From Mycobacterium sp. (GTDB taxonomy: Bacteria; Actinomycetota; Actinomycetes; Mycobacteriales; Mycobacteriaceae), in assembly GCA_023264755.1 (NCBI GenBank), contig JAHFVB010000025.1, positions 1 through 17,661 on the forward strand: DNA of 17,661 nt. The letters are read 5' to 3'. Shown piece after piece: positions 7,280 through 13,161 of this stretch (its first letter is position 1; the number at the start of each line of letters is the position of its first letter). Under the pieces are notes generated by a model that saw only the letters and a list, made by a program, of their open reading frames with translations, did not search any database and was not told the origin of the DNA. The position numbers were made by a program, and so were the translations under genes.

Positions 7280-7492
7280 CTACTTGCCCTTGGCCAGCTC
7301 GGCGCGGGCCCGACGCTCGACCAGGAGCGGTACGAAGTCTCGGATCCGACTCTGCTCGAATTGCCTGTACGCGTTGCCAATTGCCAGAGCAACTTGGTCA
7401 GGCCCGAGTTCTGTGTACGTGCTACCGAGCCGACGTTCAACTTCGGCGATCAGTACTTGCTCGTCGATCTCTGGCACCGCGCCAGAATGCAC
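7280..7492 (-). CDS. Three-helix-bundle dimerization domain protein
   Basis: A 70-residue protein of a small family common in mycobacteria. The pattern is helix 1 (EIDEQVLIAEVERRLGSTY), helix 2 (ELGPDQVALAIGNAYRQF) and helix 3 with the hallmark IRDFVPLLVERRARAEL, matching the three-helix-bundle dimerization domain. It is cytoplasmic, with no catalytic residues; such proteins are thought to form dimers, but the biological role is not established. It ends KGK with a TAG stop. It is divergent from the coiled-coil gene that starts 92 bases away, so the two may share a regulatory region. Confidence 0.82.
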   Translation of the reverse strand: MHSGAVPEIDEQVLIAEVERRLGSTYTELGPDQVALAIGNAYRQFEQSRIRDFVPLLVERRARAELAKGK

Positions 7493-7583
7493 CCACGGAG
7501 GTGAACCGTCAACTAGGGGTTCACGTGCTGGCCCTTCTCAGCCCGAGTAGGCAGATATTAGGAAACTCTGAGAGGATCCGGGC

Positions 7584-7877
7584 ATGGTTGAAGACGCTGG
7601 CGCCGCTCAAGCGCGAGCTCTGATTCGGGAGCTCCGCGACCACGTCGAGGTCATCTCACAGAAGATCGAGAAATGTGAGCGCCGTCGCCAGGTGTCGGTT
7701 CGTGGCGAAGCCCATGGTCGCCGAATCCAGTCGGCACTCCGGCGAGAGTTGTACGAGACGCACCGCTTGATCGACGGCCTGCACCGGCGCTACCCCGAGA
7801 CCAGCGACCGTCCGCGCGCGACGCCAGACGACGCCTGCCGGGTGCCCTTCACCGGGGAGCATCGCCTCGGCCGGTGA
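7584..7877 (+). CDS. Small charged helical protein, unknown function
   Basis: A 97-residue, Arg/Glu-rich protein with long predicted helices: ARALIRELRDHVEVISQKIEK (10-30) and a second helix with RRIQSALRRELYETHRLIDGL (46-66), which could form a helical hairpin or coiled coil. The tail (70-97) is polar and probably disordered. GAGAGGA lies about 7 bases before the ATG, supporting this start. No membrane span or signal peptide. I do not recognise the family. It is divergent from the three-helix-bundle gene and converges with the SDR gene, with 30 bases between stops. Confidence 0.62.
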   Translation: MVEDAGAAQARALIRELRDHVEVISQKIEKCERRRQVSVRGEAHGRRIQSALRRELYETHRLIDGLHRRYPETSDRPRATPDDACRVPFTGEHRLGR

Positions 7878-7907
7878 GTGCAGGGCTGGCCGAACGGTCC
7901 GGCGTCG

Positions 7908-8813
7908 CTATGCCGACACGTGGTCGGCCAACCGCTCGCTGGCCTCCCACAGTTCGCCGGCCAGGGACTCTTGGTAGGAGTCCTCCGACGACCGGATGGG
8001 TTTGGCTCCCTCGAAGTACTCGCCGGTGACGCCGTTGAAGCGCGGATCCCACACCAGGGCGGCCAGGCGGGCGCCCGACGTGCGGGTGGAGTTGACGTTC
8101 GGAAATACCCGCAGGGCAGGCATCAGGTAGCGCCACACCAGCCTGCCGAGGGGGGAGTAGTCGCGCGCCAGACCCGATCCCGGCATGAGCCCGGGATCGA
8201 AGGCAGTGACGGTGATGCCGTCGGCGCCGTGTCCGAGCCTGCGGTCCAGTTCGTAGGCGAACAGCACGTTGCACAGCTTGGACGTGGTGTAGCGCCGGCG
8301 GCCGTCGGCCTCGGCGTCCGCGGGGGGATGGGCCAGTTTCTCGGCCGAGGTGTAGATGGCCTTCGGCATGCCGGTGAACTTGGCGGGGTCATGGGTGCCG
8401 CTGCTGACGATCACGACGCGGGCCGGCCGAACGAGTTGGGGGAGCAGTCCCCGCACCAGCGCGAAGTGGCCCAGGTGGTTGACCCCGAACGTCAGCTCGA
8501 CACCGTCGTCGGTGAACTTGGTGCCGTCGGGTACCTGCAGACCGGCGTTGCACACTACGGCCGCCAGCGGGGGCAACCCGGCGTCGCGCAGCAGCCCACT
8601 GAACGCCCGCACCGAGCGCAGCGACGCGAGGTCCAGCGGCAGCACGGTACAGCGTTGGGGCGCACCGAGTTCGGCGACCGCGGCGGCCCCGCGCTGGAGA
8701 TCGCGCACGGCCAGGACGATGTGCCAACTGTCGTCACTCGCCAGCAGGCTTCGGGCGCATTCGAGACCGAGGCCCGCGTTGGCGCCGGTGATGACGGCGG
8801 TTCTGGTGCTCAT
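7908..8813 (-). CDS. SDR-family NAD(P)-dependent oxidoreductase
   Basis: A 301-residue short-chain dehydrogenase/reductase of the classical, protochlorophyllide-reductase-like subgroup. The cofactor loop TGANAGLG is at 9-16, an acidic DLASL at 61-65, CNAG at 88-91, the structural Asn in VNHLGHF (111-117), the catalytic Ser in IVSSGT (135-140) and the catalytic YTTSK at 175-179, with Tyr175 and Lys179. DPGLMPGSGL at 206-215 is the usual motif after the substrate loop. All expected catalytic residues are intact. Substrate unknown. Its ATG overlaps the stop of the upstream TetR gene by 4 bases (ATGA), so it is coexpressed with and probably controlled by that regulator. Confidence 0.92.
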   Translation of the reverse strand: MSTRTAVITGANAGLGLECARSLLASDDSWHIVLAVRDLQRGAAAVAELGAPQRCTVLPLDLASLRSVRAFSGLLRDAGLPPLAAVVCNAGLQVPDGTKFTDDGVELTFGVNHLGHFALVRGLLPQLVRPARVVIVSSGTHDPAKFTGMPKAIYTSAEKLAHPPADAEADGRRRYTTSKLCNVLFAYELDRRLGHGADGITVTAFDPGLMPGSGLARDYSPLGRLVWRYLMPALRVFPNVNSTRTSGARLAALVWDPRFNGVTGEYFEGAKPIRSSEDSYQESLAGELWEASERLADHVSA

Positions 8814-9427
8814 GGTTCCTCCAGGAGGCTGGGTAGCAGGGCGACGACGGCCTGGAACAGCCGCCGGTACATCCGTTCGACGTCGGTGGAGTCGGGCTCG
8901 AGGTGGTCGGCGAGGAAGACGCCGTCCGAGATGGCCACCGCCAGGGCGGTGAGTTCGTCGACGACGCGGGTGGCCTTCTGCGAGGGCACGTCGGCAGGAA
9001 CCAGCGTGGCGATGGCGTCGCGGAACCCGGCGATCGCCGTGTCGCGCACCTGGCGTACCAGGGCGGCGACGGTCGGGTCGGCGCTGCGTTCCAGCGAGAG
9101 CAGGTAGAACAGCCGCAGAAAGTCGGGGTGCTGGGCCAACAACCGTCCGGTGGCCGCGACCTGATGCTCGACGCCTCCGGCTTGGTCGCGGTCGGGGATG
9201 GCGGCGAAGAACCGCGCCGCGCCCCGCTCCATCACGGCGGCCAACACGCCTTCCTTGGAGCCGAAGTGCCAGTAGATGGAACTGGCGGGCAACCCGCAGG
9301 CCTTGCAGATGTCGCTGATGGCGGTGGCGGCATAGCCCCGGGTGCCCATCAGGCGTTCGGTCGCGTCCAGGATGAGCTCGCGGGAGTTGTCACCTTGTAC
9401 TTGCTTCCTGGTGCGGGCCTGCTTCAC
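8810..9427 (-). CDS. TetR-family transcriptional regulator
   Basis: A 205-residue TetR/AcrR-type regulator. The N-terminal DNA-binding domain has the first helix RELILDATERLMGTRGYAAT (16-35), then ISDICKACGLPASSIYWHF (37-55) as the helix-turn-helix, followed by the typical GSKEGVL. The rest is helical, as expected for the ligand-binding and dimerization part. It starts at a GTG preceded by AGGA at a spacing of about 7. It lies first in an operon with the SDR gene, with a near-perfect 22-bp palindrome ending 11 bases before its start. This arrangement predicts autoregulation, with release of repression when an SDR-related compound binds; the ligand is unknown. Confidence 0.93.
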   Translation of the reverse strand: MKQARTRKQVQGDNSRELILDATERLMGTRGYAATAISDICKACGLPASSIYWHFGSKEGVLAAVMERGAARFFAAIPDRDQAGGVEHQVAATGRLLAQHPDFLRLFYLLSLERSADPTVAALVRQVRDTAIAGFRDAIATLVPADVPSQKATRVVDELTALAVAISDGVFLADHLEPDSTDVERMYRRLFQAVVALLPSLLEEP

Positions 9428-9438
9428 CGGTCATTCCT

Positions 9439-9460
9439 GTCTGTAAGGATCGTTACAGAC
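9439..9460 (-). promoter_or_regulatory. Palindromic operator of the TetR-SDR operon
   Basis: The arms GTCTGTAA (9439-9446) and TTACAGAC (9453-9460) are exact reverse complements, separated by GGATCG whose GATC core is itself symmetric about the same centre; 20 of 22 positions obey the dyad. It ends 11 bases before the GTG of the TetR gene, so a protein bound here would cover the promoter or leader. The position and size fit a TetR-type operator. Binding by this regulator is inferred. Confidence 0.75.
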
Positions 9461-9482
9461 ACGCTAGCATGCGTGGGCGAAG

Positions 9483-9926
9483 CTAGCCCCAGTAGGCGAA
9501 GCTGCATGTGGGCTGGGCTTCGTGCTTGAAGGCCAGCAGCTTCCCGTCCATCAGAATGCTGCAGTTGAGTTCGGCGTCGCCGCCGTCGGCCGTCACCGAC
9601 GACTCGACCTCGTTGTAGACGGGGTACTGCTTCTGCCACGGCAGCGTCACACCGGTCTCGGATTGTTCTGGGCCACCGTTGATCCGGTACCGGATGGTCA
9701 CCGGTCCGGCGCCGCCGGTCACCTGCATCGTCGCGGTACCGACTTGCGGACCCGAGGGGGTCGGCGACGTCGCCGTGGTAGCCGTAGCCTGCGGACTGGT
9801 CGTCGTCGCCGATCCGGTGGCGGACTCCGCGGCCGTCGGCTTTCCCTGCGTGGTCGTCGTGGTGCATGCGGTCGCCGCGACGGCGATGACGGTCAATGCG
9901 GCACCGATTGCGGAGCGAGGTCTCAT
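9483..9926 (-). CDS. MmpS-like probable lipoprotein
   Basis: A 147-residue exported protein. Residues 1-20 are a short signal peptide (RPRSAIGAALTVIAVAATA) with Cys21 preceded by ATA, a lipobox-like site, so lipid attachment is likely though the -3 residue is Ala and not the usual Leu. Residues 22-60 are a Thr/Ser/Pro-rich linker. Residues 64-147 resemble the extracytoplasmic domain of mycobacterial MmpS proteins: VTGGAGPVTIRYR, LPWQK, and the two Cys in ELNCSI (122) and QPTCSF (141), which probably form a disulfide. MmpS proteins normally help MmpL transporters and have a transmembrane anchor rather than a lipid anchor. No mmpL gene is near. Start chosen at the ATG giving the full signal peptide. 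Confidence 0.8.
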   Translation of the reverse strand: MRPRSAIGAALTVIAVAATACTTTTTQGKPTAAESATGSATTTSPQATATTATSPTPSGPQVGTATMQVTGGAGPVTIRYRINGGPEQSETGVTLPWQKQYPVYNEVESSVTADGGDAELNCSILMDGKLLAFKHEAQPTCSFAYWG

Positions 9927-10112
9927 TCGTGGAGCCTACGTATGCACGGGGGCGAGGCTCGGCGCCGATTTGCGGCTGCGGCTCAATACGCCCAGGCGTC
10001 GTGTGACTTTGCTTCGACCGCCAGCCAACCTGTTGGGGTTTCGCTAGCTCAGGTGCCAGGCGGGTTCTGACCCCGGCAATGCAGGGACCAACACAGCGAC
10101 CTGGGGTAATGC

Positions 10113-10187
10113 TGGTGCGCGATACTGGGATTGAACCAGTGACCTCTTCCGTGTCAGGGAAGCGCTCTCCCGCTGAGCTAATCGCGC
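10113..10187 (-). tRNA. tRNA-Val (anticodon GAC)
   Basis: Cloverleaf on the minus strand: acceptor GCGCGAT/ATCGCGC, D stem GCTC/GAGC, anticodon stem CTTCC/GGAAG around loop CTGACAC giving GAC, T stem ACTGG/CCAGT around TTCAATC. The discriminator A is followed by an encoded CCA (10113-10115). It is the last of three tandem minus-strand tRNAs. Confidence 0.97.
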
Positions 10188-10203
10188 CGGGGGTCTATCT
10201 CGG

Positions 10204-10274
10204 AGGTGGAGACGGGAATCGAACCCGTGTGCACGGCTTTGCAGGCCGTTGCCTCACCACTCGGCCACTCCACC
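10204..10274 (-). tRNA. tRNA-Cys (anticodon GCA)
   Basis: Acceptor GGTGGAG/CTCCACC; anticodon stem ACGGC/GCCGT around loop CTGCAAA giving GCA; T stem ACGGG/CCCGT around TTCGATT. The 3' end is followed by CCG, so CCA is not fully encoded. It lies between the Gly and Val tRNAs in the same transcript. Confidence 0.97.
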
Positions 10275-10301
10275 GTTGGGGTTGATGCCACTGCACCTTC
10301 G

Positions 10302-10374
10302 AGCGGATGACGGGATTCGAACCCGCGACCCCAACCTTGGCAAGGTTGTGCGCTACCAACTGCGCTACATCCGC
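10302..10374 (-). tRNA. tRNA-Gly (anticodon GCC)
   Basis: Acceptor GCGGATG/CATCCGC; D stem GCGC/GCGC; anticodon stem CAACC/GGTTG around loop TTGCCAA giving GCC; T arm GCGGG/CCCGT around TTCGAAT. CCA is not encoded. It is the first tRNA of the minus-strand cluster and has a hairpin just upstream. Confidence 0.97.
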
Positions 10375-10379
10375 GTGCC

Positions 10380-10400
10380 ACGGGCGAGATCGTCGCCCGT
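10380..10400 (-). other. Leader hairpin upstream of tRNA-Gly
   Basis: A perfect 8-bp inverted repeat: ACGGGCGA (10380-10387) and TCGCCCGT (10393-10400) around a 5-base loop. It sits 5 bases upstream of the mature 5' end of tRNA-Gly, inside the expected precursor leader. It may be an RNA-processing signal or a DNA-binding site. Confidence 0.7.
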
Positions 10401-10411
10401 CGCGAAGCACG

Positions 10412-10441
10412 ACATTAGTCCACGCAACCGAAGCGACACAA
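10412..10441 (-). promoter_or_regulatory. Probable promoter of the tRNA-Gly-Cys-Val cluster
   Basis: On the minus strand a TTGTGT -35-like hexamer (10436-10441) is followed after 18 bases by a TAATGT -10-like hexamer (10412-10417). The -10 ends 37 bases from mature tRNA-Gly, leaving a short leader that contains the 8-bp hairpin. Hexamers are recognisable but imperfect. Confidence 0.45.
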
Positions 10442-10696
10442 ATCCCCTACTCGTTCAGGGTTTGTGGGCGCCGCTGTACTCGATCGAGCCTGCTGCGCCG
10501 AGGGTGCCACCGCTAGGTGGCCGGGACGTTTCCGGGACCACGCTGCGAGGCGTACGAACGATGGCACGCTCGATGCGAGCGTGATGAGCCCAAGCCGAAG
10601 TGGCATGACGCGACGGCGTGGTCGCACGGGTACCTGCGGCGGCGGCCGCGATTCTCAGTCGCCCGCCGCTCCGTGTTAATCTTCGACTCCACCGAT

Positions 10697-10708
10697 CACC
10701 GATCGGTG
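10697..10708 (+). repeat. 12-bp palindrome before tRNA-Val(CAC)
   Basis: CACCGATCGGTG is a perfect palindrome whose end is 6 bases before the mature tRNA. It would lie in the precursor leader if transcription starts near the TAATCT hexamer. Short palindromes are common in GC-rich DNA; its location is what makes it notable. Confidence 0.55.
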
Positions 10709-10714
10709 CTCCCA

Positions 10715-10789
10715 GGTCTCGTAGCTCAGTGGGAGAGCGTCCGCCTCACACGCGGAAGGTCGCTGGTTCGATACCAGCCGGGACCACCA
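10715..10789 (+). tRNA. tRNA-Val (anticodon CAC)
   Basis: Acceptor GGTCTCG/CGGGACC (with one G-T pair), D stem GCTC/GAGC, anticodon stem TCCGC/GCGGA around loop CTCACAC giving CAC, T stem GCTGG/CCAGC around TTCGATA, discriminator A and encoded CCA at 10787-10789. It is transcribed away from the other three tRNAs. Confidence 0.97.
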
Positions 10790-10841
10790 AGAAGCCCCAG
10801 TTCAGAGGGTAGTTCGCCTCGAATTCGTCGTCGTAGAGGTC

Positions 10842-10863
10842 GTCGCAGGCGTGGGCCTGCGAC
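10842..10863 (+). terminator. Hairpin downstream of tRNA-Val(CAC)
   Basis: A perfect 9-bp stem, GTCGCAGGC (10842-10850) with GCCTGCGAC (10855-10863), around GTGG. It lies 52 bases after the tRNA and lacks a T-tract, as is common for mycobacteria. Likely terminates the tRNA-Val transcript. Confidence 0.55.
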
Positions 10864-11215
10864 CATCGCCGTCTGCCATCCCGTGGAGCGTTTCCAGGTC
10901 GCCAGCCCGAGCAATGCGCAGTTCGGCGAGGAGACGGCCGGAGCCCGGGCCGCCCCGCGATCCGGTCGTCGTTGAGCGCAGCAGTGCCGCCGCCAGTGCG
11001 GCCACTACTAGTTGGGGTATGCATCCGGTCTGACGTCAGAACGCAGGACTGGCGACCGTCGGCATGAGGGATTTGGCCGGTGGCACTCGTTCTGCACCGC
11101 GCTCATGAGATGAAGCCGAAAGCCTTTCGTGCCCTGGCTATCTCACGCAGGGGAAGAGCTTTTGCTAGGGCTCGCTGGGTTTGCCGGGACACCGCCACGA
11201 CCGGAGCCGTGTTCG
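10864..11215. other. Non-coding stretch after tRNA-Val
   Basis: No supported gene. It contains a perfect 12-bp palindrome TCTGACGTCAGA at 11028-11039, preceded by GGGTAT at 11014-11019, which resembles a stress-sigma-factor -10 element but lacks a matching GTTT -35. The GAF gene ends at 11216 on the minus strand, so part may be its 3' untranslated region. Confidence 0.5.
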
Positions 11216-11893
11216 TCATATCGGTCGTCGGAAGATCTTCGTGCTCGCCAGGTCGGCCATGTCTTGCAGGACGAGTATCTGTCCGCCCGTCCAATTGAGC
11301 GGACGGGGGTACCAGGTGCACAGTGAACCGACCGCATCGTCGTCGTCGCTGAAAATCGGAACGCCGGCATACGCCCCTACTTCACCGCTGAGCACGACCG
11401 GAAGCTTGGCCAGCAACGGGTGTACGGTCGCATCGTCAACGATGAATGGAATGCCGCTAACGACCGTGAACTTGCCGATTGACTGGTCGGCCGAGCGGAG
11501 CCTTTCGAAGCCACGGTCTGCGACGTTGCATCCGGCGAGCAACTCTCTGCTGTCGTCCAGAAGTGACACCGCCGCAAATGGTGCGGCCAGCGCTTCCGCG
11601 GTTAAACATGCGACGCTGTCGAGCATGTCGCTCGCCTGATAATTGTCCATTAGGCCCGTGCTTTGCAGAGCAGCAAGCCGCGCGGGATCGCTCAATATGA
11701 GTCGAATTAGTGGGTCGAGCGCTTTCGGATTGGCGGACAGTTGCCGAACCAACAGGCGGGCAGCGACGTCATCAACTCCGGCTCCGACGACTGTCGCTAT
11801 CAGCCCCTCTTTGAGGTCACGCCTTTCGGCATCAGAAAGCCCCACCTGCCCTCGCGCGCCGTCGTTTGACGGCATTGCGTCATCCACGGCCAC
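11216..11893 (-). CDS. GAF-domain sensor protein
   Basis: A 225-residue cytoplasmic protein. Residues 1-70 form an alpha-helical N-terminal part (LSDAERRDLKEGLIATVVG, then LIRLILSDP), and about 72-220 are a GAF domain with RLAALQSTGLMDN, a central AAPFAAVSLLDDSRELLAGC, IPFIVDDATVHPLLAK, GAYAGVPIFSDDDDAVGSLCTW. GAF domains bind small molecules or form dimers. There is no output domain, so it likely acts by protein contact. The first GTG (11893) has no clear ribosome site; an ATG at 11875 with GGATG upstream is the alternative. It is divergent from the STAS gene, which suggests it belongs to the same stress-signalling system. Cys96, Cys122 and Cys192 are present; whether they sense redox state is not known. 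Confidence 0.82.
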   Translation of the reverse strand: MAVDDAMPSNDGARGQVGLSDAERRDLKEGLIATVVGAGVDDVAARLLVRQLSANPKALDPLIRLILSDPARLAALQSTGLMDNYQASDMLDSVACLTAEALAAPFAAVSLLDDSRELLAGCNVADRGFERLRSADQSIGKFTVVSGIPFIVDDATVHPLLAKLPVVLSGEVGAYAGVPIFSDDDDAVGSLCTWYPRPLNWTGGQILVLQDMADLASTKIFRRPI

Positions 11894-12243
11894 AGCCTAA
11901 GTGGCCGGAACCCTTCTGGGGTGATAAGCGGGATCTCCAGGCGGGACCACGAGCCGAGATCCGGATGGGTAACTGCCGATCGGTCGCCCCGACATCACCG
12001 ATTGGTTACTCTTCCGCAGAGCGCGCCGAATGTCCGCGCCGAATGCAATTTTTCGCCGGTACCTACGTCATTGCGACGCAATCGCTCGGGTCTCCTGATG
12101 CGTCGAAAACTACCCCTTGCGGTTCCGATGTGAAATCGCGTCACGGATTTGGCGCGTTAATCCCTAAACCCCAAAAAGCAACGTGCATGGCAAACTACTC
12201 TGAGGGCGTGGCCCAACCGGCCACGACGAAGAAGGGGAACGCG
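11894..12243. other. Divergent regulatory region between GAF and STAS genes
   Basis: 350 bases without a convincing gene. It should hold the promoters of both divergent transcripts. The visible structure is the imperfect inverted repeat at 11969-12009. The part from about 12140 to 12190 is relatively A-rich and may contain the STAS promoter, but I could not assign -35/-10 hexamers. An in-frame ATG at 12187 could lengthen STAS by 19 residues but lacks a good ribosome site. Confidence 0.6.
11969..12009. promoter_or_regulatory. Imperfect inverted repeat in GAF-STAS region
   Basis: GTAAC (11969-11973) and ATCGGT (11979-11984) reappear as ACCGAT (11997-12002) and GTTAC (12005-12009) in inverted order, with unequal spacers (5 and 2 bases). 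It is 76 bases before the GAF start. Could be an operator or hairpin; the binder is unknown. Confidence 0.45.
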
Positions 12244-12579
12244 ATGAGCGACTTTGCCAGCCGCACAACTGAGTCCGGTGTCGTCGTGGTTCAGCCGATG
12301 GGGCGATTGAACATGGTCGCCGCCTCGACGTTGCGCAAACAACTGTCCGGAATCGTCGATGGTGGGTCGAGCCGAATCGTCGTTGATCTCAGTGCCACCG
12401 AATTCATCGATTCATCGGGGTTGGGCGCCCTGATCGCGGGCCTGAAGATCGCTCGTCAGGCGGGTGGCGATCTGTGTATCTCGGCGCCCACGCGGCAGGT
12501 GTGCACCGTGCTGGAGTTGAGCAACCTAGACCGGGTCCTGCGTACTTGTGATTCCGTGGACCGTGCTTTCGATGTCTGA
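12244..12579 (+). CDS. STAS-domain anti-sigma factor antagonist
   Basis: A 111-residue single-domain STAS protein of the SpoIIAA/RsbV type. VVVVQPMGRLNMVAASTLRK (13-32) forms the first strands and helix, and SRIVVDLSATEFIDSSGLGAL (43-63) contains the phosphorylatable DSSG site (Ser57/Ser58), intact here. In partner switching, the unphosphorylated form binds and traps the kinase/anti-sigma factor, freeing a sigma factor; the kinase phosphorylates it and the PP2C phosphatase reactivates it. The ATG at 12244 has AAGAAGGGG about 6 bases upstream. It overlaps the following ATPase gene by 8 bases, so the two antagonistic partners are translated together. Confidence 0.92.
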   Translation: MSDFASRTTESGVVVVQPMGRLNMVAASTLRKQLSGIVDGGSSRIVVDLSATEFIDSSGLGALIAGLKIARQAGGDLCISAPTRQVCTVLELSNLDRVLRTCDSVDRAFDV

Positions 12580-12973
12580 GTACGCGATGGAGGTCGTGAC
12601 CGGTCCCGGCACGCTGGCGCAGATTCAGCACACACTCGAGTTGGCGTGGTCGGAGGAGGACGTCTCCGAGTACACCAGGATGTGCGTCGAACTCGCGGTC
12701 AGCGAGATTGGTACGAACATCATCGCGTACTCAGGCGACGGGCAGCCGGTGCGATTGCACATGGTGGTGGACGTGCGACCCGACAGAATTGCCGTGGCGC
12801 TCACCGACGATGGTCATCCTGCGCCGATCGACCTGGCTCGGATGAGCATGCCCGATGAGACCTCGGAGCGGGGCCGCGGACTGGCCCTCGCGCACCGCGT
12901 ACTTGACGAGCTGTCGTACGGGCGCGATCAGCGTGGCAATCACTGGACCCTAGTGCGACGGCGGTCTGAATGA
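12572..12973 (+). CDS. RsbW-type anti-sigma ATPase/serine kinase
   Basis: A 133-residue GHKL ATPase-like protein of the RsbW/SpoIIAB class. The N-box is ELAVSEIGTNIIAYS (40-54, with Glu45 and Asn49), the G1 box is DDGHP (79-83), and the G2 box is GRGLALAHRVLDEL (101-114); HWTLVRR closes the domain. These proteins bind a sigma factor and phosphorylate the STAS partner with ATP. The ATG at 12572 overlaps the STAS stop. No sigma factor follows it, so the target must be encoded elsewhere or be something other than a sigma factor. A hairpin follows 32 bases after the stop. Confidence 0.9.
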   Translation: MSEYAMEVVTGPGTLAQIQHTLELAWSEEDVSEYTRMCVELAVSEIGTNIIAYSGDGQPVRLHMVVDVRPDRIAVALTDDGHPAPIDLARMSMPDETSERGRGLALAHRVLDELSYGRDQRGNHWTLVRRRSE

Positions 12974-13005
12974 GCGCGACCGGACTGGCCAATTCCGTGC
13001 CGCTG

Positions 13006-13021
13006 ACGGGTGAAGACCCGT
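13006..13021 (+). terminator. Hairpin between ATPase and phosphatase genes
   Basis: ACGGGT (13006-13011) pairs with ACCCGT (13016-13021) around GAAG; outer CCAAT (12989-12993) and ATTGG (13023-13027) can extend the structure. No T-run follows. It may terminate or attenuate the STAS-ATPase transcript before the phosphatase gene. Confidence 0.45.
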
Positions 13022-13161
13022 GATTGGCGCCACTGGTTCGCCGTGCTAGGCGCCGACGTCGTCGATGATGTCGCCCGCTAGTGCGGACCACGTTCAGGAT
13101 GCCGATCGTTACCAGATAGCTTTTCGTGCGCCCGGTCCGAGGAGGCGCAGGACGGGAAATC

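Larger units (their letters stand above)
10375..10714. other. Divergent intergenic region between tRNA transcripts
   Basis: No credible protein gene. It holds the tRNA-Gly leader hairpin and promoter-like elements, an inverted repeat CACGCTC/GAGCGTG (10565-10583, 5-base loop), and a 12-bp palindrome CACCGATCGGTG (10697-10708) seven bases from tRNA-Val. A weak TAATCT -10-like hexamer at 10677-10682 could start the plus-strand tRNA. Confidence 0.6.

Noticed and set aside
7000..7440. A 146-codon minus-strand frame between two small genes
   Set aside because: It overlaps the SH3-protein start and the three-helix-bundle gene out of frame and has no recognisable domain or ribosome site.
10746..11024. 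A minus-strand frame over the tRNA-Val region
   Set aside because: It runs antisense through the tRNA; its translation there is a common false call.
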